Shown here in pieces: positions 1 to 9,012 of a stretch of 64,000 nucleotides of DNA. Below the pieces are notes generated by a model. The model saw only the letters and a program-made list of their open reading frames with translations, made no database searches and had not been told where the DNA came from. The position numbers were made by a program, and so were the translations under genes. Source of the stretch: Aminobacter aminovorans (GTDB taxonomy: Bacteria; Pseudomonadota; Alphaproteobacteria; Rhizobiales; Rhizobiaceae); the NCBI RefSeq assembly GCF_900445235.1, contig NZ_UFSM01000001.1, positions 3,487,501 through 3,551,500 on the forward strand, read 5' to 3'. Position 1 is the first letter of the stretch. Each line of letters opens with the position of its first letter.

Positions 1-38
1 TCGAGGCTGAACGGAACCACATTTGATCCTTCGGTCAT
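1..38 (-). CDS. scpB: Start of ScpB (condensin accessory subunit), cut by window edge
   Basis: Only about 12 codons are visible, reading MTEGSNVVPFSL. The ATG overlaps the scpA stop codon as ATGA, the usual arrangement of translationally coupled genes. In Rhizobiales scpB commonly follows scpA, so the identity comes from position. The visible residues alone would not identify it. Confidence 0.45.
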   Translation of the reverse strand, partial: MTEGSNVVPFSL

Positions 39-877
39 GACGCACCTTCGGTCTGCGGTGCCGCCGGCTGGCGCTCGCGCAGGTAGATCGGCGCAAACGG
101 CTCGTGCTGACGGATTTCGACGGTTCCGTCGCGGACCATTTCCAGGCTTGCGGCAAATGAGCTGGCGATCGCCGTTGCGCGCTCTTCCGGACTGGTCATG
201 TAACGCAGCAGGAAATGATCGAGCGCCGTCCAGTCCTTCAGTTCGCCGACCATGCGGGTCAGTATCTCGCGCGCCGCCTTCAGCGACCAGACACCGCGCT
301 TGGCGATCTGCACGTTGGTGATCGCCTGGCGCTGGCGCTGGCCGGCATAGGCGCTCAGCAGGTCGAACAGCGAGGCCGAGTATTCGTTGCGCTTGTCGAC
401 GATCACCAGTTCTGGCGCACCGCGCTGGAAAACGTCGCGGCCGAGCCGGTTGCGGTTGACCAGCCGGGCAGCGGCATCGCGCATGGCTTCCAGACGCTTC
501 AGCCGGAACTGCAGGACGGCGGCCAATTCTTCGCCGCTCTCACCCTCGTCGCCGGGCAGCTTGGGGATCAGCAGCTTAGACTTGAGGAAAGCGAGCCAGG
601 CCGCCATGACCAGATAGTCCGCGGCAAGCTCCAGCCGAAGCGCCCGCGCCTGCGAGACGAAGGTCAGGTACTGCTCGACAAGCGCCAGGATCGAAATGCG
701 GGAGAGGTCGACACGCTGGCTGCGCGCCAGATGCAACAGGAGATCGAGCGGGCCTTCGAAACCGGCGACGTCGACGACCAGCGACGGATCGTCGGTCATG
801 CGGTCGTCAGCGTTCTGAGCCCACAGACGGTCCATCGGTGCTGGCTTTTGCGCCTTGCTTTCCAATGCTTCCGCCAA
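35..877 (-). CDS. scpA: Segregation and condensation protein A (ScpA)
   Basis: ScpA is the kleisin subunit that bridges SMC heads with ScpB during chromosome condensation and segregation; it is cytoplasmic and nucleoid-associated. The 280-residue product carries the family signature FEGPLDLLLHLARSQ near residues 39-53, followed by the typical helical N-domain and a C-terminal winged-helix region. The listed start is TTG with an AGGAG element 11 bases upstream. In-frame ATGs at residues 15 and 27 (MTDDPSL) are plausible alternatives, and the second fits the family's usual N-terminus best. It lies directly downstream of a decayed nagZ end and overlaps scpB, so it was probably part of a SPOR-nagZ-scpA-scpB operon. 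Confidence 0.93.
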   Translation of the reverse strand: MAEALESKAQKPAPMDRLWAQNADDRMTDDPSLVVDVAGFEGPLDLLLHLARSQRVDLSRISILALVEQYLTFVSQARALRLELAADYLVMAAWLAFLKSKLLIPKLPGDEGESGEELAAVLQFRLKRLEAMRDAAARLVNRNRLGRDVFQRGAPELVIVDKRNEYSASLFDLLSAYAGQRQRQAITNVQIAKRGVWSLKAAREILTRMVGELKDWTALDHFLLRYMTSPEERATAIASSFAASLEMVRDGTVEIRQHEPFAPIYLRERQPAAPQTEGAS

Positions 878-900
878 ATCCGTGCCTTCTCCTTGCGAGG

Positions 901-1086
901 CTATGCAACTGCCTCGAAATAATGTCCGAATTCCGCCTGCGGCACGTCTTCAGCGAGCGCATGCAACGTGGCGGCGATTTTGCAGTGAAGGACAAGATCG
1001 GCTCCCGCCGCAAGGATTGCCGCGGTGTTTGCCCGGTAATCCCCAGAAAGCCGCGTCGCCAACGTGTCAGGCGGTGATTCGGTCAT
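901..1086 (-). pseudogene. nagZ: C-terminal relic of beta-N-acetylhexosaminidase NagZ
   Basis: A 61-codon frame contains the segment SGDYRANTAAILAAGADLVL followed by HC, which resembles the C-terminal part of GH3 family NagZ (there usually an alternation of LSG, AALAAGCD and LHCNG). Intact NagZ is about 340 residues, and in related Rhizobiales a full nagZ sits exactly here, between the SPOR gene and scpA. The catalytic barrel and the Asp/His catalytic residues are absent, and an in-frame TAA stands four codons upstream of the ATG. No ribosome binding site is evident. Known role of the family: removing GlcNAc from anhydromuropeptides in peptidoglycan recycling. I infer gene loss by internal deletion; it could still be read as a short peptide. 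Confidence 0.6.
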
Positions 1087-1149
1087 GCCGACAGCTTAGC
1101 GCCTTTTGGCCGGCGATAGAATCGTGCCCGCTGCGAAGGCCCGAAAACA

Positions 1150-1178
1150 AAAACGGCGCAGCCAGGCTGCGCCGTTTT
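1150..1178 (-). terminator. Rho-independent terminator after the SPOR gene
   Basis: A perfect 14-bp stem (AAAACGGCGCAGCC paired with GGCTGCGCCGTTTT) with a one-base spacer lies 20 bases beyond the SPOR stop codon. The stem ends in a T run on the minus strand. It separates the SPOR gene from the nagZ relic and scpA, so scpA may depend on read-through or its own promoter. Confidence 0.75.
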
Positions 1179-1198
1179 CTGATCTTGGTGTGATTGGC

Positions 1199-4100
1199 TT
1201 ACTTCGAGACGAAGCAGTTGCCGCCGGCGGCCTTGTAGCTTTCGCAGAGGCTGACCGCATCGTTGCGGGTGCCGGCCGGCACGCGAACGCGCCAGAACGT
1301 GCCCTTGCCCGCGATCTCAGCCTTGACGATGCTGACTTCGCGGCCGTTCAGCACGCTGCCGTAGCGGCGGGCAAGATCGGCATAAGTCGACTTCGCGGCT
1401 GCTTCGCTCGGCTGCGAGGCGATCTGCATAGCCCAGGCACCGGAAGCGGCAGCCGTTGTCGGTGCCGTCGGTGCGACAGCCGCGACCTGATCAGGCTTGA
1501 CCTCGCCGACGACATCGACCGGCTGCTCGGATGGGCGCTGTGGCGCAATCGGAGCCGTCGACGGCGTGTTGGCCGACTGGGCAGGCTTGGCGACAGGCGC
1601 AAGCGCCGGCTGGGCCGGTACGGTGCCAGTGGCTTCGCTTGCCGGCTCGGCAACGCGCTGCGGTGCCGGATCGGTGGGCTCGGCAGCAGCTACAACGGCC
1701 GGAGCCGGTTCTTCGCGCGGCACCAGCGTGCCATCCGGCCTCACCACCATGGTGCGAACCTTGCGCGGAGCGACGGCAGCCGTCTCGGTGCTGGCATCGG
1801 GCTGATCGGTCTGCGGCGCTTGCGCAACACGCTCTTCCGACTTCGCAGTCGGTTCAGCGGCGACGTCGTCTCCGTTGAGCGGCAGGTTTTCGGGCATGTT
1901 CGCCTCGGCTTCCTGTGCCGCGAGGTCGACCGGCTCTTCAGCGTTAGTGACAAGCTTGTCCTGGGCCGGGGCGCCGTTGGTCGAGCCGCCTGCGACACGG
2001 TCATAGACCTTGCTGTCCTGGTTCGGCACCGTAGCACCACCCGGATTTTCCGGCTTGACCTTGATCGGGCTCTCGTCGGCCTTGACGATGACGGGCGCGC
2101 CTGCACCCTCGCCGCCGCCAAACGACAGCGCGAAGGCGCCGATACCACCGACGACGGCAACCGCACCGACAATTGCGGCGATCATCATGCCGCGACGTAC
2201 CGGACGGGCTGCCGGCGAGCCGGGCAGCGCTTCCATCGCCTCGTCGAAATCAGGATCGTAGTCGAACTCGTCGGCCTGGGCCTGCTGGCGCGGCGCGTTA
2301 GCCTGGCTCTGCTGCATGCCGCCGAGGTCAAAGCCACCCAAGCGGTCGTCGACCTGGCGGCCGGCATACATGGCAGCAGCACCGGCTGCGGCCGCACCTG
2401 CCAGTTCGATCGGCTGCGACGCATCACCATCGCGCAGCGTCTTGCGATCGAAGCCGTCGGCATAGGGGTTCGACGCATAGTTCGACGATCCAGCCGGCTT
2501 GGTAACCTCCGGCGCGTTCATCTCGTTCATCAGGTTCGAGAATTCACCGTCGAGATCGTCAAAAGCCGGAGCCGGCGGCGCGTCATCCTCGAACGACAAT
2601 TCGGGGATGTCGAGGTCGTCGGCGAGCGCAACAGCCTTTTCCGGCACATCGACAGTCTCAATATCGGGCGCATCGTCAAAGGACGAGACGGCGGCGAAAA
2701 GCTCCGCTTCCAGATCATCGACCGCGGGCTCTGCCGGCGCATATGCCTCTGGTTCGGCCTGCGGGGCATAAGCTTCGGGCGCATAGGCAACGGGTTCGGT
2801 CTGCGGCTCATAGGTCGGCGCAACCGGCATATAGGCATCCGGCTTCTGGATGGCTTCCGGCTGATAGCTCGACTGGGCAGCTACAACAGGCGCGGCAGCG
2901 CGCGGTGCCACCGGCGTGCCCAGACCCCAGTTGCGAGCCTGCTCATAACGCGAGGCAGCAAGCGGACGCATCGGCACAGCAGCAGCGGCGGCGGCAATTG
3001 CCGGGGCTGCGACCTCTGAGACTTCAGCCGCGGCACTGCGCTCAAGCGCCATATCGAAGGCGTCGTCATCGAAGCTGACGTCGATGTCGGCCTGGTGATC
3101 GTAGCTCGGCTCGGAATAGCCGGCATCCGCCTGGACGGGGGCTGCTTCATCGGCAGCCACGAACTCCTCGACCGGCGCGTCGTAGGCCGTTGCATAGTCG
3201 GTGTCTTCGTAAGCCTGTGTCGGCTCCTCGGCGGGCTGTTCGGGCGCCCAAAGCGCGCTGGCAAAAGTCGGCTCAGGCTCGACTGCTACCGGCTCGACGA
3301 CACGAAGCGGGACCGGCTCGGACAGCGCCTTGGCCTGGCTGCTCATATTGCCAAGCAGCGCGTTCAGTTCATCCTCGAGGCTGGTGTCTTCGACAGCTGC
3401 CACCGGAGCCGCGACCTGGGCGACCTCAGGCGCATGGACCGGCGCTTCGACCACAGGCTCGACTGCCGGCGCCGCATAAGCGACCGCAGGCTCATAGGCT
3501 GGCTCTTCGTCGCGCAGCGCATCCTGCAGGCGGCGTTCGAACTCGTCATAGTCCCCGGCCTGCGCCACAGGTGCTGCAACCGCTTGCGGCTGGTCGACCA
3601 GATCGGCATGCGAGAACGCGATTTCCGGCTCGGCCGCCTGGTACTCGCCCAGCGTCAGATGGTCGTCCTCGACGGCTTCGGCTGCGTAGCTGTCATCGTC
3701 GACTGCCGCGAAATCCATATCGACATCGGCAAGGGCAACGTCGAACTCGGCGTCGAGATCAACCTCGGTCGAAGCCGCATAAGATACCGGCGCGGCGACC
3801 TGCGCGGCAGGCTCATCGGCCGCCAGAAGCTCGTCTTCCATCGAGAATTCCTGCTCGAAGGACGCAGCAACCGCATCGTCGAAATCGGGCTCGGGCGCAA
3901 AAGGCGGCTCGGTCGCGAAAGCAGGCTCAGGAGCGAAAGTGGGTTCCGGAGCGAAGCCAACTTCCGGCGCCTGATCGTAGGCAGGTACGGCGGCGTAAGC
4001 CGGCTCCTCGGGACGAAGCAGTTCGTCCTCGAGCGAGAAGTCCTCGAAGCTGGCGGCAACGGCATCGTCGAATGAAGCGTCGGAGGCGAATTCCGGCTCA

Positions 4101-4432
4101 CGGGCACGCTCTTCAGCCGGCGCATAAGCAACAGGCGATTCTACCGGCGCGTAAGCTGCCGGTTGGTTTGCGTAAATATAGGCATCGTGGGCTATGCGCT
4201 CCGGCTCAGCGACGAGATCGTCGCCCGCCAGTTCGCCAAGCAGCTCCTTTTCCAGATCAATGCCGAAGTCGTCGTCGACGGTCGGCTCGACGCGATCAGC
4301 GGGCGCGCCAACATCCTGGCGCACCACAGGCTGGCGCGGATCGAAGCCCATGATCCTCGTCAGTTCGGCGAAGGGATCTTCGTCGGCGAAGTCATTCTTG
4401 TCTGCGATCTTCAGCTGGGTTCTGTCTGCCAT
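1199..4432 (-). CDS. Long acidic SPOR-domain membrane protein
   Basis: The 1077-residue product has three parts. Residues 1 to about 745 are acidic, Ala/Pro/Glu-rich and low in complexity, with many recurring units of the type AYAPE, EPAFA and ASFEDFSLEDELL. A single transmembrane helix follows at about 750-775 (MMIAAIVGAVAVVGGIGAF). The C-terminal ~80 residues form a SPOR domain, beginning at about SGAWAMQIASQPSEAAAKS. SPOR domains bind denuded glycan strands at division septa, so I infer an inner-membrane protein with a large cytoplasmic tail and a periplasmic peptidoglycan-binding end. It lies between argS and the nagZ/scpA region, the usual Rhizobiales neighbourhood. Exact function is unknown. 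Confidence 0.85.
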   Translation of the reverse strand: MADRTQLKIADKNDFADEDPFAELTRIMGFDPRQPVVRQDVGAPADRVEPTVDDDFGIDLEKELLGELAGDDLVAEPERIAHDAYIYANQPAAYAPVESPVAYAPAEERAREPEFASDASFDDAVAASFEDFSLEDELLRPEEPAYAAVPAYDQAPEVGFAPEPTFAPEPAFATEPPFAPEPDFDDAVAASFEQEFSMEDELLAADEPAAQVAAPVSYAASTEVDLDAEFDVALADVDMDFAAVDDDSYAAEAVEDDHLTLGEYQAAEPEIAFSHADLVDQPQAVAAPVAQAGDYDEFERRLQDALRDEEPAYEPAVAYAAPAVEPVVEAPVHAPEVAQVAAPVAAVEDTSLEDELNALLGNMSSQAKALSEPVPLRVVEPVAVEPEPTFASALWAPEQPAEEPTQAYEDTDYATAYDAPVEEFVAADEAAPVQADAGYSEPSYDHQADIDVSFDDDAFDMALERSAAAEVSEVAAPAIAAAAAAVPMRPLAASRYEQARNWGLGTPVAPRAAAPVVAAQSSYQPEAIQKPDAYMPVAPTYEPQTEPVAYAPEAYAPQAEPEAYAPAEPAVDDLEAELFAAVSSFDDAPDIETVDVPEKAVALADDLDIPELSFEDDAPPAPAFDDLDGEFSNLMNEMNAPEVTKPAGSSNYASNPYADGFDRKTLRDGDASQPIELAGAAAAGAAAMYAGRQVDDRLGGFDLGGMQQSQANAPRQQAQADEFDYDPDFDEAMEALPGSPAARPVRRGMMIAAIVGAVAVVGGIGAFALSFGGGEGAGAPVIVKADESPIKVKPENPGGATVPNQDSKVYDRVAGGSTNGAPAQDKLVTNAEEPVDLAAQEAEANMPENLPLNGDDVAAEPTAKSEERVAQAPQTDQPDASTETAAVAPRKVRTMVVRPDGTLVPREEPAPAVVAAAEPTDPAPQRVAEPASEATGTVPAQPALAPVAKPAQSANTPSTAPIAPQRPSEQPVDVVGEVKPDQVAAVAPTAPTTAAASGAWAMQIASQPSEAAAKSTYADLARRYGSVLNGREVSIVKAEIAGKGTFWRVRVPAGTRNDAVSLCESYKAAGGNCFVSK

Positions 4433-4538
4433 TCTTTTTCCCGAACTCTCGCACTTTTTTCGGACGCAATGAACGTCGCGTAAGGTTGGCCCTTACCAGC
4501 GCAATGTGGGCAAAAGGTGACATTCAGCTCCGGAAAAC

Positions 4539-6296
4539 CTAGCGCATTTCGGTCGGCGCATCCGCTCCGATCAACGCCAGGCCTGACGTCAAAACGTCCG
4601 AAACAGCCTGCACCAGCCCGAGTCTGGCATAGGTCAATTCTGGATCGTTAACCTTAACAAACCGTAAGTCATGGTTGTCCGTGCCGCGATTCCAGTGTCC
4701 GTGGAAGGCGCTTGCGAGGTCGTAGAGATAGAACGCCAGTCTGTGCGGCTCCATCGACTGCGCAGCCGACTCAATCAGGCGCGGATACTCGGCGAGCTTC
4801 TTGATAAGCGCGATTTCGCCTTCATCCGTCAGCCGTTCGACGGCACCGATCAGACCGGCGCGCGCGAACTCCGCCTGGCCGAGTTGCTCCTTTGCCTGCC
4901 TGAATACAGAGTGGCAGCGCGCGGAGGCGTACTGAACGTAGAACACCGGATTGTCCTTCGACTGCTCGGTGACCTTGGCAAAATCGAAATCGAGCGGCGC
5001 GTCGCTCTTGCGATAGAGCATCATGAAGCGAATCGCATCGCGGCCAACTTCCTCGACGACCTCGCGCAACGTAATGAAGTCACCCTTCCGCTTGGACATG
5101 CGCACCGGCTCGCCGTCGCGGAACAGCTTGACCAGTTGGCACAGCAGGACGTCGAGCTTGACGGCACCATCGGTGACGGCCCGCGCCAGCGCTTCCATGC
5201 GCTTGACGTAGCCGCCATGGTCGGCGCCGAGCACGAATACCAATTCTTCGAAGCCGCGATCGACCTTGTCCTTGAGATAGGCGACGTCGGCAGCGAAATA
5301 GGTGAAGGCGCCGTCAGACTTCACTAGAGCGCGATCCATGTCGTCGCCGACCTCGGTCGAGCGGAACAGCGTCTGCTCACGATCCTCCCAGTCGTCGGGC
5401 TTCTCGCCCTTGGGCGGCGGCAGCTTGCCCTTGTAGACATGTCCCTTCAGCGTCAGGTCGCTGATCGCCGAGCGGATCGCCTTGGCATTGTCTGCGTGCA
5501 GCGTGCGCTCGGAGAAGAACACCTCGTGGCGCACGTCGAGCAGCGCCAGATCCTCGCGGATCATCTCCATCATGGCAACGATGGTGCGCTCCTTGATCAG
5601 TGCCAGCGCTTCGTCCTCGGGCTTCTGCAGCAAGTCGCGGCCGAATTCCTTGGCCAGCGCCTGGCCGACCGGCACGAGGTAGTCGCCCGGGTAGAGGCCG
5701 GCAGGGATCTCGCCGATCTCATCACCCAGCGCTTCGCGATAGCGCAGCATCACCGAGCGGCCGAGCACATCGATCTGCACGCCGGCGTCGTTGATGTAGT
5801 ATTCCTTGGTCACGTCGTAGCCGGCGAAGCCGAGGATGTTGGCGAGCGCATCGCCGACAACCGCGCCGCGGCAATGGCCGACATGCATCGGCCCGGTCGG
5901 ATTGGCCGAGACGTATTCGACGTTCACGCGCTTCTTGTTGCCGAAGCTGGAGCGGCCATAGTCTGTGCCGCGCGACAGCAAGTCTGCCAGGTGCTTCTGC
6001 CAGAAGGCGTCGTGGAGCTTGAGATTGACGAAGCCGGGGCCGGCAACCTCTGCCTTGGCGACGTCGGCATCCTTGGAGAGCTCGGCCACAAGCCGTTCGG
6101 CCAGCGCGCGCGGGTTCTGCCCGGTCGGCTTGGCCAGCACCATCGCCGCATTCGTCGCCAGATCGCCATGTGTCGCATCGCGCGGCGGCTCGACGGCAAT
6201 GCGCGTCAGGTCGAGCGCGCCGCCTTCTTTGGGAGTCAAATCAAGCGCTTCGACGGCTTTGGTAATCCGCTCGCTGAAATCGGCGAAAATGTTCAT
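4539..6296 (-). CDS. argS: Arginyl-tRNA synthetase
   Basis: Class I aminoacyl-tRNA synthetase that charges tRNA-Arg in the cytoplasm. The 585-residue product shows the HIGH-type motif HVGH within [10 protein letters not shown], the KMSKS-type loop as RMSKRKGD, and a C-terminal DALR anticodon-binding domain ([15 protein letters not shown]). The start is placed at MNIFADF, the usual family N-terminus; the open frame extends 17 codons further upstream without matching the family. It is followed at 107 bases by the SPOR gene and preceded by dgt on the same strand, so dgt-argS is probably one operon. Confidence 0.96.
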   Translation of the reverse strand: MNIFADFSERITKAVEALDLTPKEGGALDLTRIAVEPPRDATHGDLATNAAMVLAKPTGQNPRALAERLVAELSKDADVAKAEVAGPGFVNLKLHDAFWQKHLADLLSRGTDYGRSSFGNKKRVNVEYVSANPTGPMHVGHCRGAVVGDALANILGFAGYDVTKEYYINDAGVQIDVLGRSVMLRYREALGDEIGEIPAGLYPGDYLVPVGQALAKEFGRDLLQKPEDEALALIKERTIVAMMEMIREDLALLDVRHEVFFSERTLHADNAKAIRSAISDLTLKGHVYKGKLPPPKGEKPDDWEDREQTLFRSTEVGDDMDRALVKSDGAFTYFAADVAYLKDKVDRGFEELVFVLGADHGGYVKRMEALARAVTDGAVKLDVLLCQLVKLFRDGEPVRMSKRKGDFITLREVVEEVGRDAIRFMMLYRKSDAPLDFDFAKVTEQSKDNPVFYVQYASARCHSVFRQAKEQLGQAEFARAGLIGAVERLTDEGEIALIKKLAEYPRLIESAAQSMEPHRLAFYLYDLASAFHGHWNRGTDNHDLRFVKVNDPELTYARLGLVQAVSDVLTSGLALIGADAPTEMR

Positions 6297-6368
6297 TTCT
6301 GGGCTTTCATAGGACGCTTCGACGCCACTTTTGACGTGACATTCCACTGAATGTTGATTTTGCCCGGC

Positions 6369-7589
6369 CTAAACCAAATCGGGCGTATGGTCAAACAAGC
6401 GTCGGTGTTCCTTGACCGCGTAGGTGTCGGTCATGCCAGCCAGGAAATCGGCAACGGCACGCGCCTTGATGCGATCCTCAGCCCTGTCGAGCCCCTCTCG
6501 CCAGCCCTCGGGCATGGCCCGGGGATCGGCGTAGTATGCGTCGAACAGGTCGCGCACAATGCGGTCGGCATTGGCGCGCACCCGCATCACTTCGGAATGC
6601 CGATACATGTTACGGTAGAGAAAGGCCTTCAGCTCCTTCTCCGAAGCCGTCATCTGGTCCGAGAACGTCACCATCACCTCGCCCGCGTTCCTCACCTCAT
6701 CGGCGCTTTGCGGTGCCAGACGCGCGATCCTGGCCGTCGCTGTCGAGATGACGTCCTCGACGAACATGGTGATCTGGCGCCGCATCAACTCGTGACCGGT
6801 GCGCATCGGATCAAGCGCAGGATATCGCTCGCGAACACCGCGCAAGATCGAGGCCGGCAGCGGAACGTCGTCGAGCATCTCAAGGGTCAGCAGCCCTGCC
6901 CTGAGCCCGTCATCGATGTCATGCGTGTTGTAGGCGATGTCGTCGGCGATCGCCGCACACTGAGCCTCCAGGCTGGCAAAGCGGTCGAGCTCGAGGTCAT
7001 GCAGCTCGGAATAGTCGCGGATGGCCTGCGGCACCTGCCCCTTCAGCCCCTTGCCGGCGGCATCGGTCAGCGGGCCGTTGTGTTTGACAAGCCCTTCAAG
7101 CGTCTCCCAGGTCAGGTTGAGGCCATCGAACTCGGCGTAACGGCTCTCCAGCCGCGTCACCACGCGCAGCGACTGGGCGTTGTGGTCGAAACCGCCCCAG
7201 GCCGCCATCTTTTCGTTGAGCGCGTCTTCGCCGGTATGGCCGAAAGGCGTGTGGCCGAAGTCGTGCACCAGCGCGATCGCTTCGGCGAGATCCTCGTCGC
7301 AGCGCAGCGCGCGCGCCAGAGCGCGGGCGATCTGCGCCACCTCGATCGTGTGCGTCAGTCGGGTGCGGAAATGATCGCCCTCATGCGCCACGAACACCTG
7401 CGTCTTGTGCTTGAGGCGGCGAAAGGCCGTCGAATGGATGATGCGGTCGCGGTCGCGCTGGAACGGCGTGCGCGTCGGGCTCTCGACCTCGTCGAACAGG
7501 CGGCCACGCGAATGCGCGGGATCGCAGGCATAGGCGGCGCGCGGCCGGTAGCCGAAGCCGATATCGCCAAGTTGCCGTTCGCCTGCCAT
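6369..7589 (-). CDS. dgt: dGTP triphosphohydrolase-like HD protein
   Basis: Hydrolyses deoxynucleoside triphosphates to nucleoside and tripolyphosphate, controlling dNTP pools. The 406-residue product has the N-terminal family stretch [20 protein letters not shown] and a full HD metal site: the H in [10 protein letters not shown], the HD in [13 protein letters not shown], and a downstream D in [12 protein letters not shown]. The start is set at MAGERQL, preceded by a GGTGGGGAG ribosome binding site; 15 upstream in-frame codons are discarded. It is divergent from erpA with about 70 bases between the starts. The family is usually annotated as type 2 dGTPase-like, so substrate preference is not certain. 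Confidence 0.92.
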   Translation of the reverse strand: MAGERQLGDIGFGYRPRAAYACDPAHSRGRLFDEVESPTRTPFQRDRDRIIHSTAFRRLKHKTQVFVAHEGDHFRTRLTHTIEVAQIARALARALRCDEDLAEAIALVHDFGHTPFGHTGEDALNEKMAAWGGFDHNAQSLRVVTRLESRYAEFDGLNLTWETLEGLVKHNGPLTDAAGKGLKGQVPQAIRDYSELHDLELDRFASLEAQCAAIADDIAYNTHDIDDGLRAGLLTLEMLDDVPLPASILRGVRERYPALDPMRTGHELMRRQITMFVEDVISTATARIARLAPQSADEVRNAGEVMVTFSDQMTASEKELKAFLYRNMYRHSEVMRVRANADRIVRDLFDAYYADPRAMPEGWREGLDRAEDRIKARAVADFLAGMTDTYAVKEHRRLFDHTPDLV

Positions 7590-7660
7590 ACTCCCCACCT
7601 GTTGACTTGCCCCAGGTGGCTTCATACCTATCATAAGAAACCGAAAGCAAGGTGACGCCG

Positions 7661-8008
7661 ATGGGCGCTGATGCCAAGACTGCCATGAAGCTCGACATGA
7701 CCGAAGCCGCTGCGAAGCGGATAGCCAAGATCGTCGCTGGCGATCCGGGCAAGATCGCGCTGCGCATTTCGGTCGAAGGCGGCGGCTGCTCGGGCTTTTC
7801 CTACAAGTTCGACCTCGTCGAAGGCCGCAATGACGATGACGTCGCCATCGAGCGGGACGGCGCGACCTTGCTCGTCGACGATCTGTCGCTCGTCTACATG
7901 GGCGGATCGGTCGTCGATTTCGTCGACGACCTGATGGGTCAGTCGTTCCAGATCAAGAACCCCAACGCGGTCGCCGGCTGCGGCTGCGGTACCAGTTTCT
8001 CCATTTAG
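7661..8008 (+). CDS. erpA: Iron-sulfur cluster insertion protein, ErpA/IscA family
   Basis: A-type carrier that passes Fe-S clusters to apo-enzymes. The 115-residue product has the three conserved cysteines: one in GGGCSGFSY and two in the C-terminal [10 protein letters not shown]. The start ATG at 7661 follows an AAGGTGA ribosome binding site by five bases; a GTG nine bases upstream is less likely. It is divergent from dgt, a pairing common in Rhizobiales. The downstream VOC gene begins three bases after the stop, so the two are probably co-transcribed. ErpA rather than IscA/SufA is chosen from context, because no suf genes are adjacent. Confidence 0.9.
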   Translation: MGADAKTAMKLDMTEAAAKRIAKIVAGDPGKIALRISVEGGGCSGFSYKFDLVEGRNDDDVAIERDGATLLVDDLSLVYMGGSVVDFVDDLMGQSFQIKNPNAVAGCGCGTSFSI

Positions 8009-8010
8009 CC

Positions 8011-8388
8011 ATGCGCAGGCCGCAAGCGCTCCGTCAGGTGGCGCTTTCGGCCGGTCGCGACATCGATGCGACGCTCGCCTTCTGGCTCGATGTCTTCGGC
8101 CTTCCTGTCCACGCCCGCTACGACCCGCCCGGCATCGCCTTCATCGTCGTCGGTGGCATCAGACTTTTCTTCACCGGCGGCATATCGCAGGCGACAGTTT
8201 ATCTCGACATAGACGACCTCGACTCCTTCTACGAAATAGCATCCGACAATGGCGTGGCGTTTACCACCGCGCCCACGCTCGTCCATCGCGATGCGGCGGG
8301 CGAGTTCGGGCCCGCTGGCGAATCCGAATGGATGGCATTCCTGAAGGATCCGGCAGGCAACACCATCGGTCTTGTCGAGCGCAGATAG
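8011..8388 (+). CDS. VOC-superfamily (glyoxalase-like) protein
   Basis: The 125-residue protein has a single vicinal-oxygen-chelate fold: the N-terminal beta-alpha-beta unit with ALSAGRDIDATLAFWLDVFG, a central FFTGG strand, and the closing pattern EWMAFLKDPAGNTIGLVE, whose final Glu is a typical metal ligand position. Such half-size proteins usually act as dimers. The substrate cannot be read from the sequence; methylmalonyl-CoA epimerase-like and dioxygenase-like members both exist. It starts three bases after erpA and is likely in the same transcript. Confidence 0.75.
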   Translation: MRRPQALRQVALSAGRDIDATLAFWLDVFGLPVHARYDPPGIAFIVVGGIRLFFTGGISQATVYLDIDDLDSFYEIASDNGVAFTTAPTLVHRDAAGEFGPAGESEWMAFLKDPAGNTIGLVERR

Positions 8389-8476
8389 GCTTGCGCCTTC
8401 CTTCGAACCATTCCATCTCGTCGCGATGCGCCGCTGCCCCCAGGCGTTCAAAGATTCCGAGCAAAAGGGAAACAGC

Positions 8477-8962
8477 ATGCAGATCCGTCGATTTGAACCG
8501 CGTGACTTCGATGCCGTGGTGAACGTCATCCTGCCCATCCAGCGAGACGAATTCGGCTTTGACGTCACTGTCGACGACCAGCCAGACCTGCGGATCATTC
8601 CAGAATTCTATCAGCGCGGCTTTGGCGATTTCTGGGTCGCCGAGGTTGACGGCAAGATCGTAGGGACGATCGGTCTGGTCGACATCGGTGATGGGCTCGC
8701 CGCCTTGCGCAAGATGTTCGTCGCCGCAGAATGGCGTGGCCGCGAACATGGAATCGCAGCGAGACTGTTGAGCCTACTGCTTGCCACAGCCCGCGAACGC
8801 GGCATCCGCGCGGTCTATCTCGGCACGACCAACAGGTTTCTTGCCGCCCATCGCTTCTACGAGAAGAACGGCTTTGCCGAAGTCGCCAGATCCGACCTAC
8901 CTGCGAGCTTCCCGGTCGTGTTCATCGACACCAAGTTCTACGTTCACCGGCTGGACGCCTGA
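8477..8962 (+). CDS. GNAT family N-acetyltransferase
   Basis: The 161-residue protein has the acetyl-CoA binding motif A region LRKMFVAAEWRGREHGIAAR (the Q/RxxGxG/A type loop as RGREHGIA) and the C-terminal YLGTTNRFLAAHRFYEKNGF, a standard GNAT end. The start is set at MQIRRFEPRDFD, preceded by an AAAGGGA ribosome binding site. The open frame extends 35 codons upstream into the VOC gene, but that part does not look like the family. Substrate unknown. A strong terminator follows directly. Confidence 0.85.
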   Translation: MQIRRFEPRDFDAVVNVILPIQRDEFGFDVTVDDQPDLRIIPEFYQRGFGDFWVAEVDGKIVGTIGLVDIGDGLAALRKMFVAAEWRGREHGIAARLLSLLLATARERGIRAVYLGTTNRFLAAHRFYEKNGFAEVARSDLPASFPVVFIDTKFYVHRLDA

Positions 8963-8963
8963 A

Positions 8964-8996
8964 AAGCAGAGGGCCCACGCAGGGGCCCTTGCCTTG
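8964..8996. terminator. Shared terminator between convergent genes
   Basis: A hairpin with AGGGCCC paired with GGGCCCT and flanking AAG/CTT pairing sits in the 50-base gap between the convergent acetyltransferase and NCS2 permease genes, so it can serve both strands. T runs are weak. Confidence 0.55.
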
Positions 8997-9012
8997 TCAG
9001 ATTTAGCCAGCG

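Noticed and set aside
1106..3019. Long open frame (about 637 codons) opposite the SPOR gene
   Set aside because: It is the antisense shadow of a repetitive GC-rich gene, rich in Arg and His, with no family match and no ribosome binding site.
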